Shown: positions 1 to 5,857 of the stretch, in pieces
Numbering within the stretch: the stretch's first letter is position 1
Layout of the letters: every line of letters starts with the position of its first letter
Assembly: GCA_037439705.1 (NCBI GenBank)
Contig: JBBIVP010000127.1
Location: 1 to 6,261, forward strand
Length of the DNA stretch: 6,261 bases
Direction: 5' to 3'
DNA from: JBBIVP01 sp037439705 [NCBI: bacterium]
GTDB taxonomy: Bacteria; JBBIVP01
Made by a program: the position numbers and the translations under genes
Notes under the pieces: generated by a model
What the model was told of the DNA's origin: nothing
Seen by the model: only the letters and a program-made list of their open reading frames with translations
Databases searched by the model: none

Positions 1-374
1 GGAATGCTTTCCTGCATGAATTCTCCCCTTTTTCGGACACATTTTAAAGCGTCTTCAAAGGAAATTGAGTCTGCTGATAAAAGGGCGGTCCACTCTCCAA
101 GGCTGTGCCCTGCTGAAAAATCAGGAGATATTCCAAGAATTTCTTTCAAAACTCTCAAACCAGAAAAACTCACGGTCAGGATTGATGGTTGTGCGTTGAA
201 TGTAAGTTTTAGTTCCGAGTTTGAACTTTCAAAGCATAATTTCTTCATGTTCAATTTTAATGTATCAGACGCAAGTTCAAATACTTCTTTTACGCACTTA
301 AATTCATCAAACAGGTTTTTTCCCATTCCAGAAAATTGAGAGCCCTGCCCAGGAAACAGAAAGCCTTTTTTCAT
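1..374 (-). CDS. fabD: Malonyl-CoA:ACP transacylase FabD, N-terminal part (gene leaves window)
   Basis: FabD moves the malonyl group from malonyl-CoA to the phosphopantetheine of acyl carrier protein, supplying the two-carbon donor for fatty acid synthesis in the cytoplasm. The visible 124 residues start MKKGFLFPGQGSQ, the family's N-terminal oxyanion motif (Gln10). They contain the nucleophile motif GHSLGEW at 89-95, with Ser91 as catalytic serine, and Arg116 in VRKRGEFMQES, which binds the malonyl carboxylate. These match Gln11, Ser92 and Arg117 of E. coli FabD. The usual Tyr/Phe after GHSLGE is Trp here. The catalytic His and the C-terminal half lie beyond base 1; the family is about 310 residues long. 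The ATG at 374-372 overlaps the fabK stop as ATGA, and an AGAGG Shine-Dalgarno sits 8 nt upstream inside fabK, so translation is probably coupled. It is the last visible gene of the operon. The identification is secure. Confidence 0.96.
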   Translation of the reverse strand, partial: MKKGFLFPGQGSQFSGMGKNLFDEFKCVKEVFELASDTLKLNMKKLCFESSNSELKLTFNAQPSILTVSFSGLRVLKEILGISPDFSAGHSLGEWTALLSADSISFEDALKCVRKRGEFMQESI

Positions 375-1312
375 TTCTTAAACCTCTTCAACCCTTCAAT
401 TATCTCTTCTGCTTCTTTTATTATGTCCTCAATTATATTTTTTACAGGCTTTATATCTTTTATCAAGCCTGATATCTGTCCCGCCATCAGAGAACCCCAT
501 TCCATATCTCCTTCAACAGCCCTTCTTAAAGAACCGACTCCAAGCGCCTCAAGTTCCTTGAGGGTAGCTCCCTCTTTTTCCTTTTTCAGGAATTCAAGAG
601 CGAGTTTGTTTCTTATAACCCTTACCGGATGCCCGGTAGATGCACCTGTTACAACAGTATCCCTTTCCATGGCGTTAATTATCTCCTGTTTATAAGAAGG
701 ATGGACAGGAGCCTCATTTGAAGCAATAAATCTTGTGCCCATCTGAATTCCAACTGCACCGAGGGATAGAGCTGAAACAAGCCCCCTTCCATCTGCTATT
801 CCTCCTGCAGCAACCACAGGGATTGAAACAGCATCAACGATCTGCGGGACAAGGCACATGGTGGTTACATCTCCAATATGACCTCCTGATTCCATTCCCT
901 CAGCAATTATGCATGTGGCACCTTGCTTCTCCAGCCTTTTTGCAAGGGATACACTTGAGACCACAGGAAAAATTTTTATTCCATGCTCTTTTAGTTCCTT
1001 TATGTATTTTCCAGGCGTTCCAGCCCCTGTTGAAATGGCTTTAACCCTTTCCTCAATGCAGACCTTTATCTGTTCTTCCACCGATGGATGTAGGAGATAG
1101 ATGTTTACTCCAAAATTTTTTCCTCCGATTTCCTTTAATTTTCTTATTTCTTTTCTCAGTTCATCAGGAGAAAAAATTGCTGATGTTAGAAATCCAAATG
1201 CTCCCGCTTTTTCAACCGCATACACCAGTTCAGCCCTTGATACCCATGCCATTCCTCCTTGAAGGATTGGATGTTCAATCTCAAGGATTTCACATAGAAT
1301 CGTCTTTAACAT
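371..1312 (-). CDS. fabK: Enoyl-ACP reductase II FabK (FMN-dependent)
   Basis: FabK reduces trans-2-enoyl-ACP to acyl-ACP, the last step of each elongation cycle, using NAD(P)H and FMN. It is the non-homologous alternative to FabI. The 313-residue protein is a TIM barrel of the nitronate monooxygenase/FabK family, close to the usual length. Visible marks are the N-terminal HPILQGGMAWVS (14-25), EGMESGGHIG (138-147) with His145 at the place of the FabK catalytic histidine, and the FMN-phosphate segments PVVAAGGIADGRG (165-177) and GAVGIQMGTRF (185-195). The C-terminus has GSLMAGQ, typical of FabK. The operon context, between fabH and fabD, favours enoyl-ACP reductase over nitronate monooxygenase. 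I chose the ATG at 1312: it follows the fabH stop by 1 nt, has GGAGTGG 4 nt upstream, and gives the usual start MLKTILCEIL. An upstream in-frame start at 1357 would lie inside fabH and add 15 residues unlike the family. Confidence 0.93.
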   Translation of the reverse strand: MLKTILCEILEIEHPILQGGMAWVSRAELVYAVEKAGAFGFLTSAIFSPDELRKEIRKLKEIGGKNFGVNIYLLHPSVEEQIKVCIEERVKAISTGAGTPGKYIKELKEHGIKIFPVVSSVSLAKRLEKQGATCIIAEGMESGGHIGDVTTMCLVPQIVDAVSIPVVAAGGIADGRGLVSALSLGAVGIQMGTRFIASNEAPVHPSYKQEIINAMERDTVVTGASTGHPVRVIRNKLALEFLKKEKEGATLKELEALGVGSLRRAVEGDMEWGSLMAGQISGLIKDIKPVKNIIEDIIKEAEEIIEGLKRFKK

Positions 1313-1313
1313 A

Positions 1314-2285
1314 TTACCACTCCATAAGACAGGCTCCAAAGGTGTATCCTGCTCCAAAAGAAGCCATGCAGACGAGGTCTCCCTTTTTTAAAATTTCTTT
1401 TCTTTCAATTTCATCAAGGGCAACAGGAATGGATGCGGCAGAAGTATTTCCGAGATGTGATATGTTTGAGTAAACTCTTTCCTTTTCAAATCCAAGTTTT
1501 TCAGCAAGGGATATTGTAATCCTTTTGTTAGCCTGATGGGGAATGAGCATTGAGATTTCATCGTTTTTTATTCCATTTTTCTCCAGCAGGTTTTTTATTG
1601 CCTCTTCCATTCCCGAAATGGCATTTCTGAATACTTCCTTCCCTTTCATACTCAATGTATGGAGGTTTAGACTCACAGTCCTTTCTGATGCTGGAAGTTT
1701 TGAACCTCCAGCAGGCACAAGAAGGGATTTCCATCCTGTTCCATCTGCTGTAAGATAAAAATCAAGAAGTTTATGACCGGGCGGTTCTTTTCCAAGAACG
1801 ACCGCTCCCGCTGCATCTCCGAAAAGGATGGAGGTGTTTCTGTCTTTATAATTCAAAATTCTTGTGAGATATTCAGCGCCTATCACAAGTGCTGAGCCTT
1901 CTATTTTTTCAACAATCATTGAAGCGAGAAAAAGTCCGTAGAGGAATCCTGAACAGGCTGCTGATATGTCAAAGGCTATAGCCCTTTTTATGCCAAGTTT
2001 TGATTGAAGAACACAGGCTGAGGAAGGCGTTAAAAATTCGGGAGTAATGGTTGCAAAAATTATAGCACTTATGTGCTCCGTATTTAATCCAGCCATTTCA
2101 ATTGCTGAAAGTGAAGCATAAAAAGCCATATCTACTACTCCTTTTGAAATGCTCTTTCTCCTTTCAACAATGCCTGTTCTCTGAAATATCCATTCTTCAT
2201 CAACTCCAAATTTTTTTGACAGTTCTTTATTTGAAATCCTTTCATCGGGTATGAAACTTCCTGTTCCCTTTATGTAGGAAGCCAT
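1314..2285 (-). CDS. fabH: Beta-ketoacyl-ACP synthase III FabH
   Basis: FabH starts fatty acid chains by condensing an acyl-CoA primer with malonyl-ACP. The 323-residue length is normal. The thiolase-fold catalytic triad is complete: Cys111 in DISAACSGF, His250 in IPHQANKRI and Asn280 in SHLGNTSAAS. Other family marks are the N-terminal GTGSFIPDERISN, the EEWIFQRTGIVERR segment (30-43) that includes the CoA-binding Trp32/Arg36 region, and the C-terminal GAGYTFGACLMEW. Whether the primer is acetyl-CoA or branched acyl-CoA cannot be read from the sequence. The ATG at 2285-2283 lies inside the last codons of plsX (16-nt overlap, different frame), with only a weak purine-rich site (GAAGAGAG) upstream, so reinitiation or coupling after plsX translation is likely. 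The stop is 1 nt before the fabK ATG. Confidence 0.97.
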   Translation of the reverse strand: MASYIKGTGSFIPDERISNKELSKKFGVDEEWIFQRTGIVERRKSISKGVVDMAFYASLSAIEMAGLNTEHISAIIFATITPEFLTPSSACVLQSKLGIKRAIAFDISAACSGFLYGLFLASMIVEKIEGSALVIGAEYLTRILNYKDRNTSILFGDAAGAVVLGKEPPGHKLLDFYLTADGTGWKSLLVPAGGSKLPASERTVSLNLHTLSMKGKEVFRNAISGMEEAIKNLLEKNGIKNDEISMLIPHQANKRITISLAEKLGFEKERVYSNISHLGNTSAASIPVALDEIERKEILKKGDLVCMASFGAGYTFGACLMEW

Positions 2286-3268
2286 TTTAAGCTCTCTTCA
2301 ATAGCATTAAGGACCTTTTCTATAAGCCCGTCCCTTGCGATTTTCTCTGCAAGTTTTAATGCGTTTTTTATAGCAAGAGGAGGAGAAGAACCATGACATA
2401 TAAATACAGGTTTTTTTACTCCAAGAAGAGGGGCTCCCCCGTACTCAGAATAATCAAGTTCCTTTTTTACCTTTGAGAGAGCATTTCTCATGAGCAGATA
2501 TCCAAAAATAGCCTTCGGGCTCCTTTTTACCTCTTCTTTCACAGCATCAAGTATAAACTGAACAAGTGCCTCCCCTGATTTGAGAACCGTATTTCCTACA
2601 AATCCATCGCACACTACAACATCTACGCTTCCTATGAATATGTCCCTTCCCTCAACAAGTCCGATGTAATTTATGGGTGCATTTGTAAGTATTTTATCTG
2701 CTTCCTTAACCACTCTATTTCCCTTCCCCTTTTCCTTTCCTGTGCTCAATAGCCCTATGGAAGGTGAGTTTTTATTGAATGCAATTCTGTAATAAACTTC
2801 TCCCATTATTGCAAATTGAGTAAGTTGAAGAGCATTTGAATCTACATTTGCCCCCATGTCAATAAGTAGGCTTGCTCCATTTTTTCTTGGAACAATTCCG
2901 CCTATTGCAGGTCTTATTACTCCTTCTGCTGTTCCGAGATTGAAAAGGGAAAAAGCCATAACAGCACCTGTATTTCCAGCACTTACAAAGGCATCTCCAT
3001 ATCCTTCCTTAAGGAGTTTTATTCCGAGTCCAATTGTTGAATTTTTTTTTCTTCTTATCGCTTCAGATGGACTATCCTCCATTTCAACCCTTTCCTCACA
3101 ATTGTATATCTCAATTTTTTTTATAATTTCCTTCTTAAGCCTTTTTTTGAAAATTTTTTCTGGACCAATCAGTATGAGAGAGATTCCTTCCCTCACAGCT
3201 TCGGATGCAGCAACAAGTTCTGCCTCCGGCGCATTATCCCCTCCCAACCCATCAAGGATGATTTTCAT
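2270..3268 (-). CDS. plsX: Phosphate acyltransferase PlsX
   Basis: PlsX converts acyl-ACP and inorganic phosphate to acyl-phosphate, the donor that PlsY uses to acylate glycerol-3-phosphate. It is a peripheral, membrane-associated enzyme joining fatty acid and phospholipid synthesis. The 332 residues match the family length. Signature segments are LDGLGGDNAPE (5-15; many homologues have DAMGGD), SAGNTGA (96-102), LLIDMGANVDS, GLVEGRDIFIG followed by VDVVVCDGFVGN, and YGGAPLLGVKKPVFICHGSS near the C-terminus. There is no signal peptide. The ATG at 3268 is 1 nt after the rpmF stop (TAAAATG), with a purine-rich AGAAGAG just upstream inside rpmF. The rpmF-plsX-fabH order is one of the most conserved linkages in bacterial lipid synthesis and supports the call independently. 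Confidence 0.97.
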   Translation of the reverse strand: MKIILDGLGGDNAPEAELVAASEAVREGISLILIGPEKIFKKRLKKEIIKKIEIYNCEERVEMEDSPSEAIRRKKNSTIGLGIKLLKEGYGDAFVSAGNTGAVMAFSLFNLGTAEGVIRPAIGGIVPRKNGASLLIDMGANVDSNALQLTQFAIMGEVYYRIAFNKNSPSIGLLSTGKEKGKGNRVVKEADKILTNAPINYIGLVEGRDIFIGSVDVVVCDGFVGNTVLKSGEALVQFILDAVKEEVKRSPKAIFGYLLMRNALSKVKKELDYSEYGGAPLLGVKKPVFICHGSSPPLAIKNALKLAEKIARDGLIEKVLNAIEESLKWLPT

Positions 3269-3269
3269 T

Positions 3270-3449
3270 TTACTCTTCTATTTCAAATATCTGCCTGTCT
3301 TTGTAATATCCGCAGTTTGGACATACCCTGTGAGGGAGCTTGATGTGCCCACATCTCGGACACCTTGACTGTGGCGGTGGAGAAAGATGTTGATGAGAAG
3401 CCTTTTTATCCCTTCTTGACTTAGAATGTTTTCTTTTAGGTACACCCAT
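3270..3449 (-). CDS. rpmF: 50S ribosomal protein L32 (bL32), zinc-binding form
   Basis: This 59-residue gene encodes large-subunit ribosomal protein L32. It begins MGVPKRKHSKSRRDKKASH, the characteristic basic N-terminus (usually AVPKRK-S), which threads into 23S rRNA. It then has two CxxC pairs, CPRC (30-33) and CPNC (43-46), forming a zinc ribbon, so this is the C+ form rather than the cysteine-free paralogue. CGHIKLPHRVCPNCGYYKDRQ is the standard core. The ATG at 3449 has an excellent Shine-Dalgarno GAGGTGA four bases upstream; it overlaps the TGA stop of the preceding DUF177 gene. The gene stops 1 nt before plsX. DUF177-rpmF-plsX is a widely conserved order, which makes the assignment firm. 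Confidence 0.97.
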   Translation of the reverse strand: MGVPKRKHSKSRRDKKASHQHLSPPPQSRCPRCGHIKLPHRVCPNCGYYKDRQIFEIEE

Positions 3450-3458
3450 TTTCTCACC

Positions 3459-4013
3459 TCATTTTTTTGATATATATTTTTTTAAACTTTCAAGTGTTTG
3501 CCACCTTTCATCTTTTATAACCTTTTCTTTTTCGCATGTGCAACTTTCATAGTTTTTGTTTTTTCCGCATGTGGGACATATTCCCTTGCAGTCCTCTCTG
3601 CACAAGGGGTATGTAGGAATGTTAAGAATTATGTTTGCGGACATCACCTCTTCCAGATCAAGTGTTCCCTTTTGGTAGAATTCCATTTCCATCTCATTTT
3701 TTCTCAATTCAAGAGGTTCTGAAGAACGAAATATAAACTCCTCTAATGGATATAATTCTGAGACAAAATTTATTGATAGGGGATAGAGAAAAATGCTTGA
3801 ACACCTTGAGCACTCAAGTTCAAGTTCTGTTTTTATTGTTCCTTCAACCATTATCTTTGTCCCGAATCTTCGGATTTTCATAGTTCCTTTTATGGGTGAT
3901 GTGAACCTGTAAATAGATGGCCATTGACTGTGATAGGATTCCATCCATTCTTTTCCTTTTTCTAAACTTACTTCTAATCCTTCCTCCGGGATTTCCCATA
4001 TTGAGATCTTCAT
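3459..4013 (-). CDS. YceD/DUF177 family protein with Cys-rich C-terminus
   Basis: This 184-residue protein belongs to the YceD/DUF177 family, nearly always encoded just upstream of rpmF. The family has been linked to 23S rRNA accumulation or large-subunit assembly, but its biochemical role is not settled. Visible features are an N-terminal half rich in beta-type segments and a first cysteine pair in LECSRC (Cys68, Cys71). The family signature LDLEEVMSANIILNIP (118-133) follows. Then comes a cysteine cluster, PLCREDCKGICPTCGKN, with Cys138, 142, 146 and 149, followed by CTC (158-160). Such spacing could bind zinc, though this is inferred. There is no signal peptide or membrane segment. The ATG at 4013 has GGAGGG 8 nt upstream; another ATG at 4020 is out of frame. 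It is the first gene of the operon and lies directly behind the promoter at 4028-4056. Confidence 0.92.
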   Translation of the reverse strand: MKISIWEIPEEGLEVSLEKGKEWMESYHSQWPSIYRFTSPIKGTMKIRRFGTKIMVEGTIKTELELECSRCSSIFLYPLSINFVSELYPLEEFIFRSSEPLELRKNEMEMEFYQKGTLDLEEVMSANIILNIPTYPLCREDCKGICPTCGKNKNYESCTCEKEKVIKDERWQTLESLKKYISKK

Positions 4014-4021
4014 TTTTCATG

Positions 4022-4027
4022 CCCTCC
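4022..4027 (-). promoter_or_regulatory. Ribosome binding site GGAGGG of the DUF177 gene
   Basis: On the minus strand GGAGGG is followed by 8 nt and the ATG at 4013. It also stands 1 nt before another ATG (4020-4018), which is in a different frame and too close for efficient initiation. The site therefore decides for the start at 4013. It directly abuts the -10 box of the promoter, so it would lie at the very 5' end of the mRNA. Confidence 0.7.
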
Positions 4028-4056
4028 AGTTTATTAAAATCCATAACTAATGTCAA
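4028..4056 (-). promoter_or_regulatory. Sigma70-type promoter for DUF177-rpmF-plsX-fabH-fabK-fabD
   Basis: Reading the minus strand, a perfect -35 box TTGACA (4056-4051) is followed by a 17-bp spacer and TAAACT (4033-4028), which matches the -10 consensus at 4 of 6 positions including the key TA and final T. It sits in the 74-bp gap between the response-regulator stop and the DUF177 start, the only real gap on this strand, so it is the natural start of the lipid operon transcript. The predicted start near 4021 would leave a leader of only about 8 nt. No convincing operator dyad overlaps it. Confidence 0.7.
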
Positions 4057-4087
4057 GCAAATTGAACATTTTAGTCATTTTTGTCTA

Positions 4088-4489
4088 TTATTCCTCCAAC
4101 TCTATTCCTTTCTCAGAAAGGGCGAGCAAAACCTTCTGGGCAAGGGCATCCGGATTTATGGGTTTTGTCACATATCCATCGCATCCGCTTCTGTAACACC
4201 TTTCTATGGTATCTTTATCCTCTTTTCCTGTAACCACTATTACGCTCACATCCTTTAAAGATTCAGAACTCTTTACAAACTTTACTATACTTTCTCCCGT
4301 CATATCGGGAAGAACGAGGTCAAGAAAGAGGACATGAGGTTTTTCAGCAGCAATTTTTTTAATAGCTTCAACCCCTGAAGAGGCTTCAATCAGGGTAATT
4401 CCAAGTGGTTGCAATGCTTCCTTTTCCATCTTCAAAATTGCAGGTTCATCATCAACAAGCATAATTTTAATTTTCTTTCTATCTATCAT
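4088..4489 (-). CDS. Stand-alone response regulator receiver domain (CheY/Spo0F-like)
   Basis: This 133-residue protein is a single receiver domain with no output domain, so it probably acts through protein contacts or in a phosphorelay. The phosphoacceptor site is complete: acidic pair Asp13-Asp14 in IMLVDDEP, phosphorylated Asp57 in LFLDLVLPDMTG, Thr87 in VIVVTGKED, and Lys109 in YVTKPINPDAL followed by the usual proline. After the domain only a short acidic tail (KGIELEE) remains. Its ATG overlaps the stop of the upstream CaiB-family gene as ATGA, with GAGGGAGTG about 11 nt upstream, so the two are probably translated together. No histidine kinase is in the window, and the target cannot be inferred. 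A separate promoter follows it, so its link to the fatty acid operon is by neighbourhood and perhaps read-through. Confidence 0.93.
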   Translation of the reverse strand: MIDRKKIKIMLVDDEPAILKMEKEALQPLGITLIEASSGVEAIKKIAAEKPHVLFLDLVLPDMTGESIVKFVKSSESLKDVSVIVVTGKEDKDTIERCYRSGCDGYVTKPINPDALAQKVLLALSEKGIELEE

Positions 4490-5676
4490 CCAGTTTTTAT
4501 CACTCCCTCTTTTTCAAGCAATTCTATCTCCTTTTCTTTATATCCACCTATTTCTAATAGAACCTCTCTTGTATGTTCCCCCCATTTTGGCGGATTGGTT
4601 CTATATGGTTGCTTTTCAACTCCGTCCATAAGTACTGGAGTTCTCATCTGGTATATTCTTCCCTCACTTGGATAATCACTTACAAAAAAGACCTCTCTTT
4701 TCTTGAAATGCGGGTCCTCAACAACCTCAGCCACACTTCTTACAGGTTCACAGCATGCATCAACTCCTTTCAGGAGTTCAACCCATTCTTCCTGAGTTCT
4801 TGAAAGAAATTCCTTTTTTAATTCCTCATATCCCCTTTCTCCATCTACTGCCGGAGAGTATGCTTCGTCAATTAGATCTTCCCTTCCAATGGCTCTCAAG
4901 AAGGCTTCCCAGAATTTTGGTTCAAGTGCTCCTAAAGCCATGAATTTCCCATCCTTTGTTCTGTATATGTTGTAGCATAAGAACTCTCCTGAAAGCCTTG
5001 TTTTTCCCCTTGTTGGCAGGATGCCCTCGGCAAAAAACTGAATGAAAAATGTGCTCATAAATGACATAGCAGATTCAGTCATTGATATGTCAATATAGCT
5101 TCCTTCTCCGGTTTTCATCTTTTTTATAATTCCTGAAAGGATTCCAATTACTGCATACAGACCACTGCTGTAATCAGCCACCTGCCCGCCAGGGATTACG
5201 GGTTGACCGTCTCTCACCCCTGTGCAATCAAGAAAACCGGAAAGGGCAAGGTAGTTTATATCGTGTCCTGGTTTCTGGGTATATAAACCTGTTTGTCCAT
5301 ATCCAGTTATTGAGCACATCACTATTGATGGATTTTCTTTTTTAAGAACTTCATAACCGAGTCCAAGTTTTTCCATAACAGATGGTCTGAAACTTTCTAT
5401 AACCACATCGCTATTTTTTACAAGTGTTACAAAGACTTCCCTTCCTTTTTCCTTTTTGAGGTCTATGATCACACTCTTCTTATTTCTGTTCAAAGCCATA
5501 AAATAAACGCTCATGGTTTTTACAAGGGGTGGTCCCCATCTTGCATAATCGCCTGCAACCGGGTCTTCAATTTTTATTACCTCCGCTCCCAGGTCTGCAA
5601 GGATGAGGGTAGCATAAGGACCTGGAAGAAGTCTTGTAAGGTCAAGAACCCTTATTCCTTCAAGTGGTCTTTTCAT
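4486..5676 (-). CDS. CaiB/BaiF-family CoA enzyme, probably alpha-methylacyl-CoA racemase-like
   Basis: This 396-residue protein (from the ATG at 5676) belongs to CoA-transferase family III, whose members either move CoA between acids or epimerise 2-methylacyl-CoA. The N-terminus GIRVLDLTRLLPGPYATLILADLGAEVIKIE is the family's CoA-binding start. Numbered from this ATG, PGHDINYLALSG gives His138 and Asp139. VADYSSG gives Asp168, at the catalytic Asp of both formyl-CoA transferase and racemases, and GALEPKFW gives Glu252. GHDINY and GALEP are racemase features (the M. tuberculosis MCR catalytic set), so I favour racemase/epimerase over transferase; the substrate is unknown. A TTG at 5694, with GAAGAGA 8 nt upstream, could add six residues (MLNNKK). 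I prefer the ATG because homologues start near PLEGIRVLDL. The stop overlaps the response-regulator start by 4 nt. Confidence 0.88.
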   Translation of the reverse strand: MKRPLEGIRVLDLTRLLPGPYATLILADLGAEVIKIEDPVAGDYARWGPPLVKTMSVYFMALNRNKKSVIIDLKKEKGREVFVTLVKNSDVVIESFRPSVMEKLGLGYEVLKKENPSIVMCSITGYGQTGLYTQKPGHDINYLALSGFLDCTGVRDGQPVIPGGQVADYSSGLYAVIGILSGIIKKMKTGEGSYIDISMTESAMSFMSTFFIQFFAEGILPTRGKTRLSGEFLCYNIYRTKDGKFMALGALEPKFWEAFLRAIGREDLIDEAYSPAVDGERGYEELKKEFLSRTQEEWVELLKGVDACCEPVRSVAEVVEDPHFKKREVFFVSDYPSEGRIYQMRTPVLMDGVEKQPYRTNPPKWGEHTREVLLEIGGYKEKEIELLEKEGVIKTG

Positions 5677-5682
5677 TTTTTT

Positions 5683-5711
5683 ATTATTTAACAAAATAAA
5701 AATCTCTTCAA
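5683..5711 (-). promoter_or_regulatory. Possible promoter of the CaiB-family/response-regulator pair
   Basis: On the minus strand TTGAAG (5711-5706) is followed by 17 bp and AATAAT (5688-5683), 5 of 6 to the -10 consensus but lacking the important first T. If used, transcription would start at about the ATG at 5676, giving a leaderless mRNA. It would then also exclude the alternative TTG start at 5694. The region is AT-rich, so a chance match is quite possible. Confidence 0.3.
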
Positions 5712-5803
5712 GGAAAAGGGGTGGAAGAACATTGCAACCAGGGGAAGGAGGATGATGTTAGTGGAGGGTGGAGAGGATGTCTTAACCTGGAAGAGAAAAG
5801 AGA

Positions 5804-5833
5804 TTGATTTTAACTTTATACTGTTAATATAAT
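5804..5833 (+). promoter_or_regulatory. Sigma70-type promoter for the DNA methyltransferase gene
   Basis: TTGATT at 5804-5809 (4 of 6 to the -35 consensus) is followed by 18 bp and a perfect TATAAT at 5828-5833. Transcription would start near 5840, giving a leader of roughly 18 nt that carries the Shine-Dalgarno GAGGTGA at 5849-5855 just before the ATG at 5858. The fit of all three elements makes it a good candidate, and it indicates that the methyltransferase gene starts its own transcript. Confidence 0.65.
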
Positions 5834-5857
5834 AAACTTTTAGAGACAGAGGTGATT

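Larger units (their letters stand above)
5677..5857. other. Divergent intergenic region with G-rich stretch and imperfect inverted repeat
   Basis: This 181-bp region separates the minus-strand CaiB-family gene from the plus-strand methyltransferase gene. Its outer parts are AT-rich, but the middle (about 5709-5797) is purine- and G-rich on the plus strand, with runs such as AGGGGAAGGAGG and GGAGGGTGGAGAGG. AATCTCTT at 5701-5708 has a perfect inverted copy AAGAGATT at 5798-5805. TCTCTTCAAGG at 5703-5713 also pairs 10 of 11 with CCTGGAAGAGA at 5786-5796. The repeats might mark a small mobile or regulatory element, or be chance in purine-rich DNA. I see no terminator-like hairpin with a T run and no convincing gene. 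Confidence 0.4.

Noticed and set aside
1313-1357. An upstream in-frame start for fabK at 1357 adding 15 residues.
   Set aside because: It would lie within fabH coding sequence, lacks family similarity, and the ATG at 1312 has a good SD and the standard spacing.
336-1473. Several plus-strand open frames opposite fabK, fabH and fabD.
   Set aside because: They are antisense shadows of clearly conserved minus-strand genes, with no SD or recognisable protein.
3844-4020. Out-of-frame ORF starting at the ATG at 4020, just before the DUF177 start.
   Set aside because: It is too close to the GGAGGG site, very basic and of random-looking composition, and lies wholly over the well-conserved DUF177 frame.
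4034-4050. The promoter spacer TTAGTTATGGATTTTAA resembles the ends of a FapR operator, the repressor of lipid genes in Bacillus-type bacteria.
   Set aside because: Only the outer three bases on each side form a dyad and the centre does not fit; no fapR gene is visible.
4014-4087. Terminator between the response regulator and the DUF177 gene.
   Set aside because: No stem-loop followed by a T run is visible, so read-through from the upstream pair remains possible.
5692-5832. A plus-strand frame open across the intergenic region, with ATGATG at 5752 right after GGAAGGAGG and a 26-codon reading frame ending at 5832.
   Set aside because: The SD-like run touches the first ATG (0-3 nt spacing, too short), the frame ends inside the TATAAT box of the next gene, there is no promoter of its own, and the peptide resembles nothing I know.
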